DNA from: Gammaproteobacteria bacterium
Lineage (GTDB): Bacteria; Pseudomonadota; Gammaproteobacteria; Eutrophobiales; Eutrophobiaceae
Length of the DNA: 43,246 bases
Direction: 5' to 3'
Assembly (NCBI GenBank): GCA_021773235.1
Contig: JAJFKL010000016.1
Location: 1-43,246, forward strand
In this document: positions 1 to 7,577 of the stretch, in pieces
Position numbering within the stretch: position 1 is the stretch's first letter
How the letters are laid out: every line of letters starts with the position of its first letter
Notes under the pieces: model-generated
Told to the model about the DNA's origin: nothing
The model's database searches: none
Seen by the model: the letters and a program-made list of their open reading frames with translations, nothing else
Position numbers and translations under genes: made by a program

Positions 1-222
1 TGACCAAAGGCGCATGGAGATGGCCGGTATTAAAAACAGATAAAGCCAAGGGTGAAAACGGAAAAAGGGTTCCAGGTCGGCCTGATTCGTTTCAAAAAAA
101 GCACCAATATAAAATGCAAAAATACCGGTCAGGAATAAAAAAATTACGATAAAGACATAGGCGACCGGCGTTACAAAATAGCTGGTGAATTCACGCTTAT
201 AAATAGAATACAAGGGGCTCAT
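1..222 (-). CDS. ABC transporter permease, GldF/ABC-2 type (3' end outside window)
   Basis: Only the first 74 codons lie in the window; the gene continues past base 1. The start ATG (222-220) overlaps the TGA of the upstream ATPase gene (ATGA overlap), so the two are translationally coupled. The visible protein begins MSPLYSIYKREFTSYF, followed by a hydrophobic segment (about residues 20-40), a short loop containing FFETNQADLEPFF, and HPWLYLFLIPAISMRLW leading into a second membrane segment. A start with a [YR]K[RE]E motif and the FHPWLYLFL[IV]PAISMRLW region are typical of ABC-2 permeases of the GldF/NosY-like group, which pair with a single ATPase. The substrate cannot be told from the sequence. 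Confidence 0.85.
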   Translation of the reverse strand, partial: MSPLYSIYKREFTSYFVTPVAYVFIVIFLFLTGIFAFYIGAFFETNQADLEPFFRFHPWLYLFLIPAISMRLWS

Positions 223-974
223 GGTGCTGCTGTCTCCCGGTTTTCGTCTGCACTGGAAGTTGTAATAACGCGGAAGGCGTCATCAATATCACTACGATCT
301 GATTTTGCGATTAGTTCAGTGGGTGTGCCATCAAATAATAAATTACCGGATGCAATAATGATTGCTCGTGAGCAAACAGCATCAACTTCTTCAAGAATAT
401 GTGTAGAAATCACAATCGCCTTGTCTTCGGACATTTCCTTGATCAAGTTTCGAACCTCGTGCTTCTGATTTGGATCTAGTCCATCAGTTGGTTCATCCAG
501 AATTAACACGCTAGGGTCATGCAGAATAGCTTGTGCAATTCCGACGCGGCGTTTATAGCCCTTTGACAAGGTTTCGATACTTTGGTCGATGACGTGTTTT
601 ATATTAATGATGTCGACAACTTCATCGATACGCTTTTTCCGGTTGCTACCCGTTAATTGGCGAATATCGGCAATAAAATTGAGAAAACTTTTGACGGTCA
701 TCTCTCCGTAAGCTGGCGCACCTTCAGGCAAATAGCCTACAGAACGTTTAACGGCTAAAGGGTTCTCTTGCACATCAAAACCATTTACCTCAACCGTGCC
801 GCTGGTAGGTTCGAGAAAACCGGTGATCATTCTCATTGTGGTGGATTTTCCAGAGCCATTAGGGCCAAGAAAACCTAGAACTTCACCATGATTTACGTCA
901 AACGAGAGCCCACGTACCGCTTGTATCGGGCCGAATGACTTCGTCAACGATTTTACTTTTATCGTTACAGGCAT
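219..974 (-). CDS. ABC transporter ATP-binding protein (GldA/NatA-like)
   Basis: This 251-residue ABC ATPase should energise the permease encoded just downstream. The Walker A motif is GPNGSGKST (residues 37-45). The ABC signature is the variant LSKGYKRR (about 137-144), as in CcmA/NatA/GldA-type exporters. Walker B is LILDEPTDGLD (about 158-168), with the switch His in STHILEEV. The ABC core is complete and the length is normal for ABC-2 exporter ATPases. Starting at MPVTIKVKSL gives the usual short lead-in to the first strand. Gene order ATPase then permease with a 4-bp overlap is the standard arrangement. Substrate unknown. Confidence 0.93.
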   Translation of the reverse strand: MPVTIKVKSLTKSFGPIQAVRGLSFDVNHGEVLGFLGPNGSGKSTTMRMITGFLEPTSGTVEVNGFDVQENPLAVKRSVGYLPEGAPAYGEMTVKSFLNFIADIRQLTGSNRKKRIDEVVDIINIKHVIDQSIETLSKGYKRRVGIAQAILHDPSVLILDEPTDGLDPNQKHEVRNLIKEMSEDKAIVISTHILEEVDAVCSRAIIIASGNLLFDGTPTELIAKSDRSDIDDAFRVITTSSADENRETAAP

Positions 975-1109
975 GATTATTTACACAGATACCTTCTATT
1001 TACGTCGATTATTCTTATATATTATGACTATTGCAGCTATATCTTCAGCGCATAGTCGAGTTTTTACAGTTTGCCCCAAAGGGAATTTAATATACTCGTC
1101 TCTGCGAGG

Positions 1110-1123
1110 TGCACTATTGTGCA
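1110..1123. promoter_or_regulatory. Inverted repeat TGCAC-N4-GTGCA between ABC operon and oxidoreductase gene
   Basis: The 230-bp gap between the ABC ATPase start and the oxidoreductase stop holds a TGCAC (1110-1114) / GTGCA (1119-1123) inverted repeat about 135 bp upstream of the ATPase start. The half-sites resemble those of NtrC sites, but I see no sigma-54 -24/-12 element nearby, so this may be fortuitous. Nothing else gene-like was recognised in the gap. Confidence 0.2.
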
Positions 1124-1204
1124 TAAAAATAACGCATCGTCAATTCTTTCAGATAGACAGCAAACCGATTAGGCAGTTCCCAAGATAGATGATGGCAGGG
1201 TAAA

Positions 1205-2071
1205 TTAACTTAAATTATTTTGTTTAAGACGAAACAATGCTGAAATGTCCTCGTCACCATAACCTTCATCCATCAGCCGTTGATAGTGTAATAAGGTCAT
1301 CTCGATGATGGGCAAGGCATTCTCACTGATTGATTTTGTCATGGACTGACAAATTGAAAGGTCTTTATGATGCAACGCCAGTTTAAACCCCGGTTCATAG
1401 CTTCCTGCCAGCATAGTCTTGCCTCTATGTTCTAAAAACCAGTTGCCGGCGGCGCCTGTTGAGACGATGTCGACGACCTTATCCATAGGTAAATCCATCG
1501 CCTGTCCAAATGCCAGCGCTTCAGTCACAGCCTGATTAATCCCTGCAGCCATAATTTGGTTGACGGCTTTTGTTGCCTGACCTGATCCGGTAGCACCAAT
1601 ATAAACAATGTTGCTTGCTATGGAATCGAGTGTGGGGCGGGCTTTCTCTAATATGGCTTCATCACCCCCAACCATCATCGCCAAGGCGCCATTCTTTGCG
1701 CCTTCAACACCCCCTGAAACAGGGCAATCAAGAAAGTGGGCATCGCATTCCTCTAATATTGCTGCTGCCTGCTTCGCTGTATCAGAATTTACTGTAGAGG
1801 TATCGACAACAATAGTTTCTGTATTGGTGTCAGTCTTTATTGTGTTTATCATTTCCAGCACATCTTCATCGCGCGAAACGCATACAATAATAAGCTCACA
1901 TTGTTTTGCTAAATCGGAAGGCGACATTGATATTGAACAACCGCATTCTTTTGCAATAGATTCCGCTGTCGATAATGTACGGTTAAAAACGGTGACTAAA
2001 TGACCTGCGCTAGCAAGATTCCTGGCCATATTTGCGCCCATAGCACCTAAACCAATTACACCTGTCTTCAT
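1205..2071 (-). CDS. NAD(P)-dependent oxidoreductase, 3-hydroxyisobutyrate dehydrogenase / tartronate semialdehyde reductase family
   Basis: The 288-residue beta-hydroxyacid dehydrogenase has an N-terminal Rossmann motif GLGAMGANMARNL and NR at the end of strand 2. The substrate-binding signature DCPVSGG is present, as is the catalytic-lysine region GSGQATKAVNQ. These are the hallmarks of the HIBADH/GarR/GlxR family, which reversibly oxidises small 3-hydroxyacids. The start is placed at the ATG at 2071 because GGAG lies 6 nt upstream. A TTG four codons earlier overlaps that Shine-Dalgarno and is unlikely. The gene lies 87 bp downstream of the M20 peptidase gene on the same strand and may be cotranscribed with it. 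Physiological substrate not determinable; the absence of glyoxylate-carboligase or valine-degradation neighbours gives no hint. Confidence 0.9.
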   Translation of the reverse strand: MKTGVIGLGAMGANMARNLASAGHLVTVFNRTLSTAESIAKECGCSISMSPSDLAKQCELIIVCVSRDEDVLEMINTIKTDTNTETIVVDTSTVNSDTAKQAAAILEECDAHFLDCPVSGGVEGAKNGALAMMVGGDEAILEKARPTLDSIASNIVYIGATGSGQATKAVNQIMAAGINQAVTEALAFGQAMDLPMDKVVDIVSTGAAGNWFLEHRGKTMLAGSYEPGFKLALHHKDLSICQSMTKSISENALPIIEMTLLHYQRLMDEGYGDEDISALFRLKQNNLS

Positions 2072-2158
2072 TTTATACTCCAATAATTAGTTACACTTTA
2101 ATATATGACCGTCATGGAAGGCGGAAATACTGGCAATGCAGGAGCAATTGTCAGTGCC

Positions 2159-3571
2159 TCATTTACTATTTTCATAATGTTTAGCAATGATTTCTGCTAC
2201 GCAACACGTTAATTTTTTTGCAGTCGGTATATGTAGGAATTCATTCGGCCCATGTGCATTAGAACCCGGACCAAGAACACCTGTAATCAAAAATTGAGCA
2301 TCGGGAAATTTTTCACCGAGCATTCCCATAAACGGGATCGACCAGCCTTCACCCATATGCACGGCTGATTTATTGAAGTAGTTTAGCGATGCTTCGTCCA
2401 TTGCTTGTTCCAACCAAGGCGCAACTTCTGGAGCCATCCAGCCGCTAGCAGCCCAATCAGGTTCAAAACTTATCTTAGAGTCGTAGGGTGGGTTTGATAA
2501 TAGAAGTTCTTCAAGTTTTTTAATTGCAACGTCAGCATCACATGTGGGCGGTAGTCGCATTGATAGTTTTATAGAAGTAGAAGGACGCATTACATTTCCA
2601 GCTGATTCAATATCAGGTAGGCCAGCCGCACCGATATAAGATAAGGCGGGCCGCCAGCTTCGATTCAATATCAATTCAACAGGCTTTTCATTCATCGGAT
2701 GCATATCTTGTTTCATAGGAAAACGCGTAAAAATATTTTCGCCCATCATCTCTGCAGCGCGTTTTGCCTGTTCCAATCTTTTTTCTGGAATCACTACATG
2801 AAATTCCTCGGCAAGTATTTTCCCGTTTGCAGGATCTTCAAGCCGATCCAATAACTGTCGAAGAATGCGAAAACTGGATGGCACAATGCCGCTGGCATCG
2901 CCTGAATGAATACCTTCATCCAATACTTCAACGGTTAATGTCCCGCCAATCAATCCGCGTAGCGAAGTCGTAGACCACAATTGCTCATAATTTCCACATC
3001 CTGAGTCGAGACAGACGATTAGTTCGGGGGTGCCGATACGATCAGAGAGGTGATCAATATAAAAAGGTAGGTCATAGCTGCCACTTTCTTCACAGGCCTC
3101 TATTATGACGACGCAACGTGCGTGGGGCACACCTTGTTCTTGCAATGTCTTGATGGCGAGCAACGAAGCGAAAGTAGCATAGCCATCGTCAGCGCCACCC
3201 CGACCAAAGAGCTTGTCGCCTTCCAGCACGGGTTGCCATGGGCCAAGCCCGTCTCTCCACCCCGACATCTCAGGCTGTTTATCTAAATGGCCATAGAGCA
3301 GGACGGTATTATCAATATCACCGGGTATCTCCATATAGATAAGCGGAGTTCGGTTAGGGAGCTGCACTACTTCTAGTGACAGATCTCTAATACCTTGATT
3401 TATGCACCAGTTGGAAAACTGCGTAACCACCTGATCCATATACCCATTCTTTAACCAGTCGGGATCAAATGCCGGTGATTTATTCGGGATGCGGATATAT
3501 TTAATCAGCTCAGGAATCACAGATGATTCCCATTTTTCTGAGCAATAAGACTCAGCTAATTCTTTATTCAT
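2159..3571 (-). CDS. M20 family metallopeptidase (dipeptidase / carboxypeptidase-like)
   Basis: This 470-residue protein has the full set of M20 di-zinc ligands and catalytic residues. They are GHLDKQPEM (first His and the Asp two residues on), GRGGADDGY (bridging Asp), EACEESGS (catalytic Glu followed by a ligand Glu), VCLDSG (Asp ligand) and SNAHGPNEF near the C-terminus (last His). A dimerisation ('lid') domain lies between, around residues 215-370. The length fits the dipeptidase/CNDP-type M20 subgroup rather than the shorter amidohydrolases. No signal peptide is visible, so a cytoplasmic peptidase acting on di- or oligopeptides is expected. No good Shine-Dalgarno is seen before the chosen ATG. 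The gene is divergent from the lipoprotein gene at 3705. Confidence 0.92.
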   Translation of the reverse strand: MNKELAESYCSEKWESSVIPELIKYIRIPNKSPAFDPDWLKNGYMDQVVTQFSNWCINQGIRDLSLEVVQLPNRTPLIYMEIPGDIDNTVLLYGHLDKQPEMSGWRDGLGPWQPVLEGDKLFGRGGADDGYATFASLLAIKTLQEQGVPHARCVVIIEACEESGSYDLPFYIDHLSDRIGTPELIVCLDSGCGNYEQLWSTTSLRGLIGGTLTVEVLDEGIHSGDASGIVPSSFRILRQLLDRLEDPANGKILAEEFHVVIPEKRLEQAKRAAEMMGENIFTRFPMKQDMHPMNEKPVELILNRSWRPALSYIGAAGLPDIESAGNVMRPSTSIKLSMRLPPTCDADVAIKKLEELLLSNPPYDSKISFEPDWAASGWMAPEVAPWLEQAMDEASLNYFNKSAVHMGEGWSIPFMGMLGEKFPDAQFLITGVLGPGSNAHGPNEFLHIPTAKKLTCCVAEIIAKHYENSK

Positions 3572-3653
3572 AAGATATTTGTTAATACGGCCCTAAATTA
3601 CTGAGAATTCGATCAAAAAAGGATTTTTGCATAGTTTTATTTTATCTCACAAG

Positions 3654-3670
3654 CCTTATAGTATATAAGG
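3654..3670. promoter_or_regulatory. Palindrome CCTTATA-N3-TATAAGG upstream of the lipoprotein/cytochrome operon
   Basis: A perfect 7-bp inverted repeat with a 3-bp spacer ends 34 bp before the ATG of the lipoprotein gene, inside the 133-bp divergent gap with the M20 peptidase gene. Position and symmetry suit an operator or a promoter-overlapping element. The regulator is unknown. Confidence 0.35.
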
Positions 3671-3704
3671 TGTATCACATTTAAATAAAAAGGGGAGTGG
3701 AACT

Positions 3705-3938
3705 ATGTTTTCTGTTATTAGAAATATAAGTTTGGGAATGATCTTGGGTCTGGGCTTAACCGCATGCGGTGATGATGATAAAGCTATGCCTGCTGCGAAT
3801 GATTCAGCAGCAGCAGCGCCAGCCGCCGCCACCCCAGCAGCATCTGGTGGTGATGATATTTTCTCATCTATGAATATTGAAAAGGCTGAAGGTGTTGTCT
3901 ATCAAGACGAAATTTATGCAAACTGGCCTTATAACTAA
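3705..3938 (+). CDS. Small Ala-rich lipoprotein ending in a YQDEIYANWPY motif
   Basis: This 77-residue protein has a lipoprotein signal peptide with lipobox LTAC (lipidated Cys21) followed by GDDDK. Next is a low-complexity Ala/Pro stretch (about residues 30-47), a short segment (DDIFSSMNIEKAEG), and finally YQDEIYANWPY (66-76) plus one Asn. An AGGGGAG Shine-Dalgarno precedes the ATG. The same 11-residue motif occurs inside the next protein, the membrane-anchored cytochrome c, in nearly identical codons. The two genes are 27 bp apart and surely form an operon. No family was recognised. I infer a small membrane-anchored partner or accessory of the cytochrome, with the shared C-terminal peptide as the functional part and the Ala-rich stretch as a linker. 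Confidence 0.85.
   Translation: MFSVIRNISLGMILGLGLTACGDDDKAMPAANDSAAAAPAAATPAASGGDDIFSSMNIEKAEGVVYQDEIYANWPYN
3900..3932 (+). repeat. Copy 1 of the YQDEIYANWPY coding repeat
   Basis: These 33 bases encode the last residues but one of the small lipoprotein. They match 4191-4223 at 31 of 33 positions; the differences are one silent T/C and one silent third-base T/A. Flanking sequence is not similar beyond a Val-[VI] pair just upstream. Confidence 0.9.
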
Positions 3939-3965
3939 ACAAAATTATTTTGGAGCTTAGTATTG

Positions 3966-4835
3966 ATGTTTAAGTCGTTTAAAGTTTATTTGTTGATACT
4001 TTTTTCAGCTAGTTTTTTATTAGCCTGTGGTGACAGTGATGTGCCACAGGAAGAATCGACCGTTAGTATGTCTGAACCAACAGCAGTTCAGTCGTCTGCT
4101 GAAACGCCAGATCTATCAGTCGTAGAGGTTGTTGAGGAAGCGTCAGAAAAGGTAGAAACGGAAATCGTGTTTCTGCCAAGCCAAGTCATCTATCAAGACG
4201 AAATCTATGCAAACTGGCCATATACTGACGCTCCTGCTGAAACTGTATCTGTTGATATGACAGAACAAACGAGTCAAAAGGCAGCGGATGCAATTGCCGC
4301 AGCAGAAGCAAAGGCCGCTGAAGTAAAAGCTGCCGCTGAAGCAAAAGCTGCTGCAGAAGCGAAGGCTGCTGAAGCAAAAGCAATAGCAGAAGCGAAGGCC
4401 GCTGAAGTTAAAGCTGCTGCTGAACAAAAGTTAGCTGAAGCAAAAGCCGCTGCAAAAATGGCCGCCACTTCTGATGCAAGTTCTAAAGCTACCGAAACTA
4501 CAGGCGACAAACCTTATCAAGTTGTCGATGGCAAAATTAGCGCCAATGCTATGGAGGGTTGGAAAACCTACAATGGTGGTGGCTGTGGGGCTTGTCATGG
4601 TAAAGGTGGTAAAGGCGGTGTTGGCCCTAATCTTGGTCAAAGTGTAAATCAAAAATTAAGCAAAGATCAGTTTGTTAACATTGTGACTAATGGTAAATCC
4701 GGCACCTTGATGCGAGCTAATAAAACCAATAAACGTGTCATGGATAACATGGATAATCTTTATGCTTATCTGCTAGCACGCGGTGATGGCGTTCTGGGTC
4801 CGGGCAACCTTATTAAGATGCCTCTGGGTAAGTAA
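3966..4835 (+). CDS. Lipoprotein-anchored cytochrome c with Ala/Lys/Glu-rich helical stalk
   Basis: The 289-residue protein has a signal peptide with lipobox LLAC (Cys21) and an acidic linker. YQDEIYANWPY follows at 76-86. A long Ala/Lys/Glu repeat (about 98-170, TolA-like, predicted single helix) then leads to a C-terminal cytochrome c domain. The heme motif is CGACH (207-211), with Met249 (GTLMRAN) as a possible axial ligand. The domain's opening PYQVVDGKI and ending LYAYLLARGDG resemble c-type cytochromes associated with PQQ alcohol dehydrogenase / methanol metabolism; that is recalled similarity, not a search. A periplasmic electron carrier held at the membrane by a stalk is the simplest reading. 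The ATG at 3966 is preferred; a TTG immediately before it is closer to the GGAG at 3952-3955. The stop is only 2 bp from the convergent kinase gene. Confidence 0.9.
   Translation: MFKSFKVYLLILFSASFLLACGDSDVPQEESTVSMSEPTAVQSSAETPDLSVVEVVEEASEKVETEIVFLPSQVIYQDEIYANWPYTDAPAETVSVDMTEQTSQKAADAIAAAEAKAAEVKAAAEAKAAAEAKAAEAKAIAEAKAAEVKAAAEQKLAEAKAAAKMAATSDASSKATETTGDKPYQVVDGKISANAMEGWKTYNGGGCGACHGKGGKGGVGPNLGQSVNQKLSKDQFVNIVTNGKSGTLMRANKTNKRVMDNMDNLYAYLLARGDGVLGPGNLIKMPLGK
4191..4223 (+). repeat. Copy 2 of the YQDEIYANWPY coding repeat
   Basis: This is the internal copy, located between the lipobox linker and the Ala-rich stalk of the cytochrome. It is the partner of 3900-3932. The high DNA identity confined to the motif suggests a recent duplication or gene conversion of a peptide-sized unit. 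Confidence 0.9.
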
Positions 4836-4837
4836 GC

Positions 4838-6559
4838 TTAAATAAACAAGCTCGCCATTGTTCTTTGTAACTCCGTACTTGAAACAGGCTTATGTAACAA
4901 CAAAGCATCACTTGCTTGAGCCTCACGTAATCTATCTGCTGCAGTATCTCCAGTAATGATAATCGCGGGCAGGTTTTCATCTAGTTTGTTGCGCAATAAT
5001 TCAATTGCTTCACGTCCCGTTTTTTCTTCTCTCAAACGATAGTCAACAATTAATAAATCAGGTGCTTTGCCATCTGTTAATACCAAAGCATCATCAGCCG
5101 ATTCAGCGATCAGGCAATCACAACCCCAAGACAATAATAACTCACGCATTCCGAGACGCACGCTCTCATCATCATCAATGATTAATACTTGTTTATCATT
5201 AAAACGATTCGGAGATTCACTTTTTGGTATGTCTTCCACAACAGAAATTTCTGCTTCGGGTAAAGTCAGTCGAAAGACTGTTCCTGATTCAGGTTTAGAA
5301 TGAAGTGTTAGTTTTAATTCCATTGTATCGCTTAGGCCTTTAGCGATAGCCAAACCTAAACCAAATCCTTTTTGTCGATCGCGTTCGGGGTTACCCAATT
5401 GATGAAACTCACGAAAGATATTTTTTTGTTCTTCTTTAGGTATGCCTATGCCGGTATCCCACACCTCGATCAAGAGTGTTTGGTTCTCTCGTTGACGGCA
5501 AGCGATTAATAAGCCGCCCGTTTCTGTATATCGAATCGCATTGGTGATTAAGTTACGAAGGATTAATTCAACTAAAGACATATCAGCATAAGCGGCAGCT
5601 TTAGTATCGCGTGTGCGGTAAATTAAACTTTTATTATCTGCAGTGGCAGCCAACTCTTTTTCCATTTTATTGAACAATGTTTGTACACGAAAGGCGCGCG
5701 GCTTGGGTTCAATCACGCCCGCATCCAGTTTGGAAAAATCTAGCAAGGTATTTAACATCTCGCGTGTTGCTTCTGAAGCAGACTCAACATGCTTTACGAC
5801 ACTTTGTTGATAGGCATCAAGCTTGGTGCCGTTTAACGTTTCGATAAATAAACCCATCGCATGCAAAGGCTGTCGTAAGTCATGGCTGGCAGAAGCAAGA
5901 AAAACCGACTTGGCTCGATTTGCTTCTTCAGTTTCAGTTATTGCATCTTGTAATTGATCAATCAGTTCAACATTTTCAAAACGAAGTTCGATAGAGTTCT
6001 TAACGGTTAACTCAAGGTTATAAGCAAACACAGTTAAGGTAATAAGATACAAAATACCTGCGATACCCATAGCAATATAAACCTGACCACCCAAAAGAAA
6101 CATACTCAGTGCTAAAGCAGGCAGACTGGTGTAAGCATAGGCAAGAAAGACGGGTAAGCAAGGTGATTGCATTGCTAAAGCAGCAGCGGCTAAACCGGTT
6201 GATAAGGCAGTAATAGCAACCATAACAGCAGTACTATCTGCCTCTGTATAAAGCAAAGACATGCTGCCCCAAACAATCCCGATAAAGATAAAATCCCAAA
6301 CTTGTTTCGTTGCTTCTTTGTAGGGATCAGTTTTCTTATTACGTATACGCCAATATCGAAATAACGGAACAAAAGAAACGGCAGCGCACGCTGCTTGCCA
6401 GTAGAAAATACCTTTCGGTTCAGAGACGATGTATAAAACTGCTGTTGCAATTACGGTGACAAGGAAAAAACCAAATATACCAACAGGATAATTTTTATAA
6501 ACCAGAGCCACTTCTTCACGCAGAATTCGTTCTTCACGAAAACGCGGAAAAAGTCTCAT
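4838..6559 (-). CDS. Hybrid sensor histidine kinase (6-TM sensor, HisKA, HATPase, receiver)
   Basis: This 573-residue inner-membrane kinase has about six hydrophobic segments (roughly residues 25-180) with short loops and a coiled coil (190-215). The H-box is ASHDLRQPLH, with phosphoacceptor His226. The N-box is LITNAIRYT, the G-boxes are DTGIGIP and GFGLGLAIA, and a C-terminal receiver carries IDDDE (Asp462/463), phosphoacceptor Asp506 (LIVDYRL) and KPVS. All catalytic residues are intact. The SHDLRQPLHAMGLF form is typical of NahK-like hybrid kinases that work with LuxR-type regulators. Its ATG overlaps the TGA of the response-regulator gene by 4 bp. The membrane-embedded sensor has no large periplasmic domain, so the signal may be a membrane or redox state (inference). 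It is convergent with the cytochrome gene with a 2-bp gap. Confidence 0.93.
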   Translation of the reverse strand: MRLFPRFREERILREEVALVYKNYPVGIFGFFLVTVIATAVLYIVSEPKGIFYWQAACAAVSFVPLFRYWRIRNKKTDPYKEATKQVWDFIFIGIVWGSMSLLYTEADSTAVMVAITALSTGLAAAALAMQSPCLPVFLAYAYTSLPALALSMFLLGGQVYIAMGIAGILYLITLTVFAYNLELTVKNSIELRFENVELIDQLQDAITETEEANRAKSVFLASASHDLRQPLHAMGLFIETLNGTKLDAYQQSVVKHVESASEATREMLNTLLDFSKLDAGVIEPKPRAFRVQTLFNKMEKELAATADNKSLIYRTRDTKAAAYADMSLVELILRNLITNAIRYTETGGLLIACRQRENQTLLIEVWDTGIGIPKEEQKNIFREFHQLGNPERDRQKGFGLGLAIAKGLSDTMELKLTLHSKPESGTVFRLTLPEAEISVVEDIPKSESPNRFNDKQVLIIDDDESVRLGMRELLLSWGCDCLIAESADDALVLTDGKAPDLLIVDYRLREEKTGREAIELLRNKLDENLPAIIITGDTAADRLREAQASDALLLHKPVSSTELQRTMASLFI

Positions 6560-7185
6560 GCGTTTAGTTGTACTAGTTTTTGTTTTTGAGCAACTAACAT
6601 TGCTTCAGAACGACTCGCAACACCGAGGAGAGATAAAATTGCAGAGACATGGACACGTACTGTGTTTTCAGATAAATCTAACTCGCGTGCAATAATCTTA
6701 TTCGGTTTCCCCTCGCAGAGTAAGCTGAGTACTTGCAGTTGACGTGCAGTCAGTTCTTCCGGGTGTTTATCATTTTTGTTTTTGCGTTCTAGATCTTTAT
6801 CTTCCGGAAAACATTGCGAACCCGTCATAACAGCTGCAATAGACTTAATGATCATTTCAGCAGATGAAGACTTCGGTAAAAAACCTTCCGCACCCGACTC
6901 CAACGCATTTTGCATGTCACCCGTATCATGACTTGCCGAGAGCATGATGATCGGTGTGCTGCCAAACTTTTCTTTTAAGACTTTAATACCGTCTAAACCA
7001 TTCAAGCCCGGCATTTGTATATCCGACAAGATAAGATCGATTTCAGTTTGGCCATGCTCCAACGCTTCCATAACAGATCCGGCCTCAAGCACTGACGAAA
7101 TACGCTCGTCCTGTTTCAAGATCATGTTCAAGCCTGCGCGAAACAAGTCGTGATCATCAACGATTAAAATGCAAAGGTTTTCCAT
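6556..7185 (-). CDS. Response regulator, NarL/LuxR family
   Basis: This 209-residue protein has a receiver domain with acidic pair Asp10/Asp11, phosphoacceptor Asp55 (LSDIQMP), the LSAS Ser/Thr position and Lys105 (FLPKS). A GerE/LuxR helix-turn-helix follows (about 143-200; LTARQLQVLSLL, NKIIARELDLSENTVRVHVS). It is the cognate partner of the downstream hybrid kinase (4-bp overlap). No Shine-Dalgarno is apparent before MENLCILIV. It faces the giant adhesin gene across a 392-bp intergenic region holding two identical-arm palindromes. LuxR-type regulators bind such sites as dimers, so regulation of both its own operon and the adhesin is likely. Confidence 0.94.
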   Translation of the reverse strand: MENLCILIVDDHDLFRAGLNMILKQDERISSVLEAGSVMEALEHGQTEIDLILSDIQMPGLNGLDGIKVLKEKFGSTPIIMLSASHDTGDMQNALESGAEGFLPKSSSAEMIIKSIAAVMTGSQCFPEDKDLERKNKNDKHPEELTARQLQVLSLLCEGKPNKIIARELDLSENTVRVHVSAILSLLGVASRSEAMLVAQKQKLVQLNA

Positions 7186-7257
7186 ACAAAAATATTTTTA
7201 CTTTAAAAGAATAAGTTTTTATGTCGTCACTATAACAGGCAAACAAAATGAACGAAC

Positions 7258-7273
7258 TAGTCCAAATGGACTA
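7258..7273. promoter_or_regulatory. Palindrome TAGTCCA-AA-TGGACTA, putative response-regulator operator (two-component side)
   Basis: Perfect 7-bp arms surround a 2-bp centre, 73 bp upstream of the response-regulator start codon. It shares its arms with the copy at 7506-7521. Neither was noticed elsewhere in the window. Confidence 0.6.
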
Positions 7274-7454
7274 AATACATTTTAAATTTAATGCACTAGG
7301 CTTGCGCGCAATGAATCAATATTCAAAACAAGACACCTCCTTTTCAGCAGCGCGGCAGACCAACTAGACACCGACCTCTTCAAATCTTATCCCCTGTGTG
7401 TCAAATGTCGCGCTGCTGCTTTATTTCGATCCACTGAAGAGATTAAGTTAAACT

Positions 7455-7468
7455 GTGAACCAGTTCAC
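7455..7468. promoter_or_regulatory. Palindrome GTGAAC-CA-GTTCAC
   Basis: Perfect 6-bp arms with a 2-bp centre sit between the two TAGTCCA palindromes, about 110 bp upstream of the adhesin start. It could be a binding site for a second regulator. Low specificity. Confidence 0.3.
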
Positions 7469-7505
7469 GTTTTAGTATGCTATTTCAGCCCTAAATCAAG
7501 CTAAC

Positions 7506-7521
7506 TAGTCCATATGGACTA
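7506..7521. promoter_or_regulatory. Palindrome TAGTCCA-TA-TGGACTA, putative response-regulator operator (adhesin side)
   Basis: This is a fully self-complementary 16-mer, 56 bp upstream of the adhesin ATG at 7578 and centred about 55 bp upstream of the start point implied by the weak TATAAC -10. That is a plausible activator position. Confidence 0.6.
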
Positions 7522-7577
7522 CATCACTAAACAGCTGAATACCTTAATATTTCACGCTATAACTAGATTTGGATGAG

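Larger units (their letters stand above)
7186..7577. other. Divergent control region between the two-component operon and the adhesin gene
   Basis: This 392-bp noncoding region holds two 16-bp TAGTCCA-N2-TGGACTA palindromes (7258-7273, 7506-7521) and a GTGAAC-N2-GTTCAC palindrome (7455-7468). It also has a long-range inverted repeat with 10-bp arms CAGCAGCGCG (7345-7354) and CGCGCTGCTG (7409-7418). A weak promoter for the adhesin may be CTGAAT (7535-7540), 17 bp, TATAAC (7558-7563). No small ORF stood out. Confidence 0.6.

Noticed and set aside
973..1188. Plus-strand 71-codon open frame in the gap after the ABC ATPase start
   Set aside because: No Shine-Dalgarno, no recognisable domain, and it begins inside the ATPase start codon; it looks like chance in a promoter region.
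4143..4510. Minus-strand open frames opposite the Ala-rich stalk of the cytochrome
   Set aside because: Low-complexity Ala/Ser/Phe or Leu/Gln products arise from reading the repeat backwards; no independent gene signals.
7186..7577. A c-di-GMP riboswitch (GEMM type) in front of the adhesin
   Set aside because: The region has a long-range inverted repeat but lacks the conserved GEMM core motifs as far as I can see, and the likely adhesin leader is very short.
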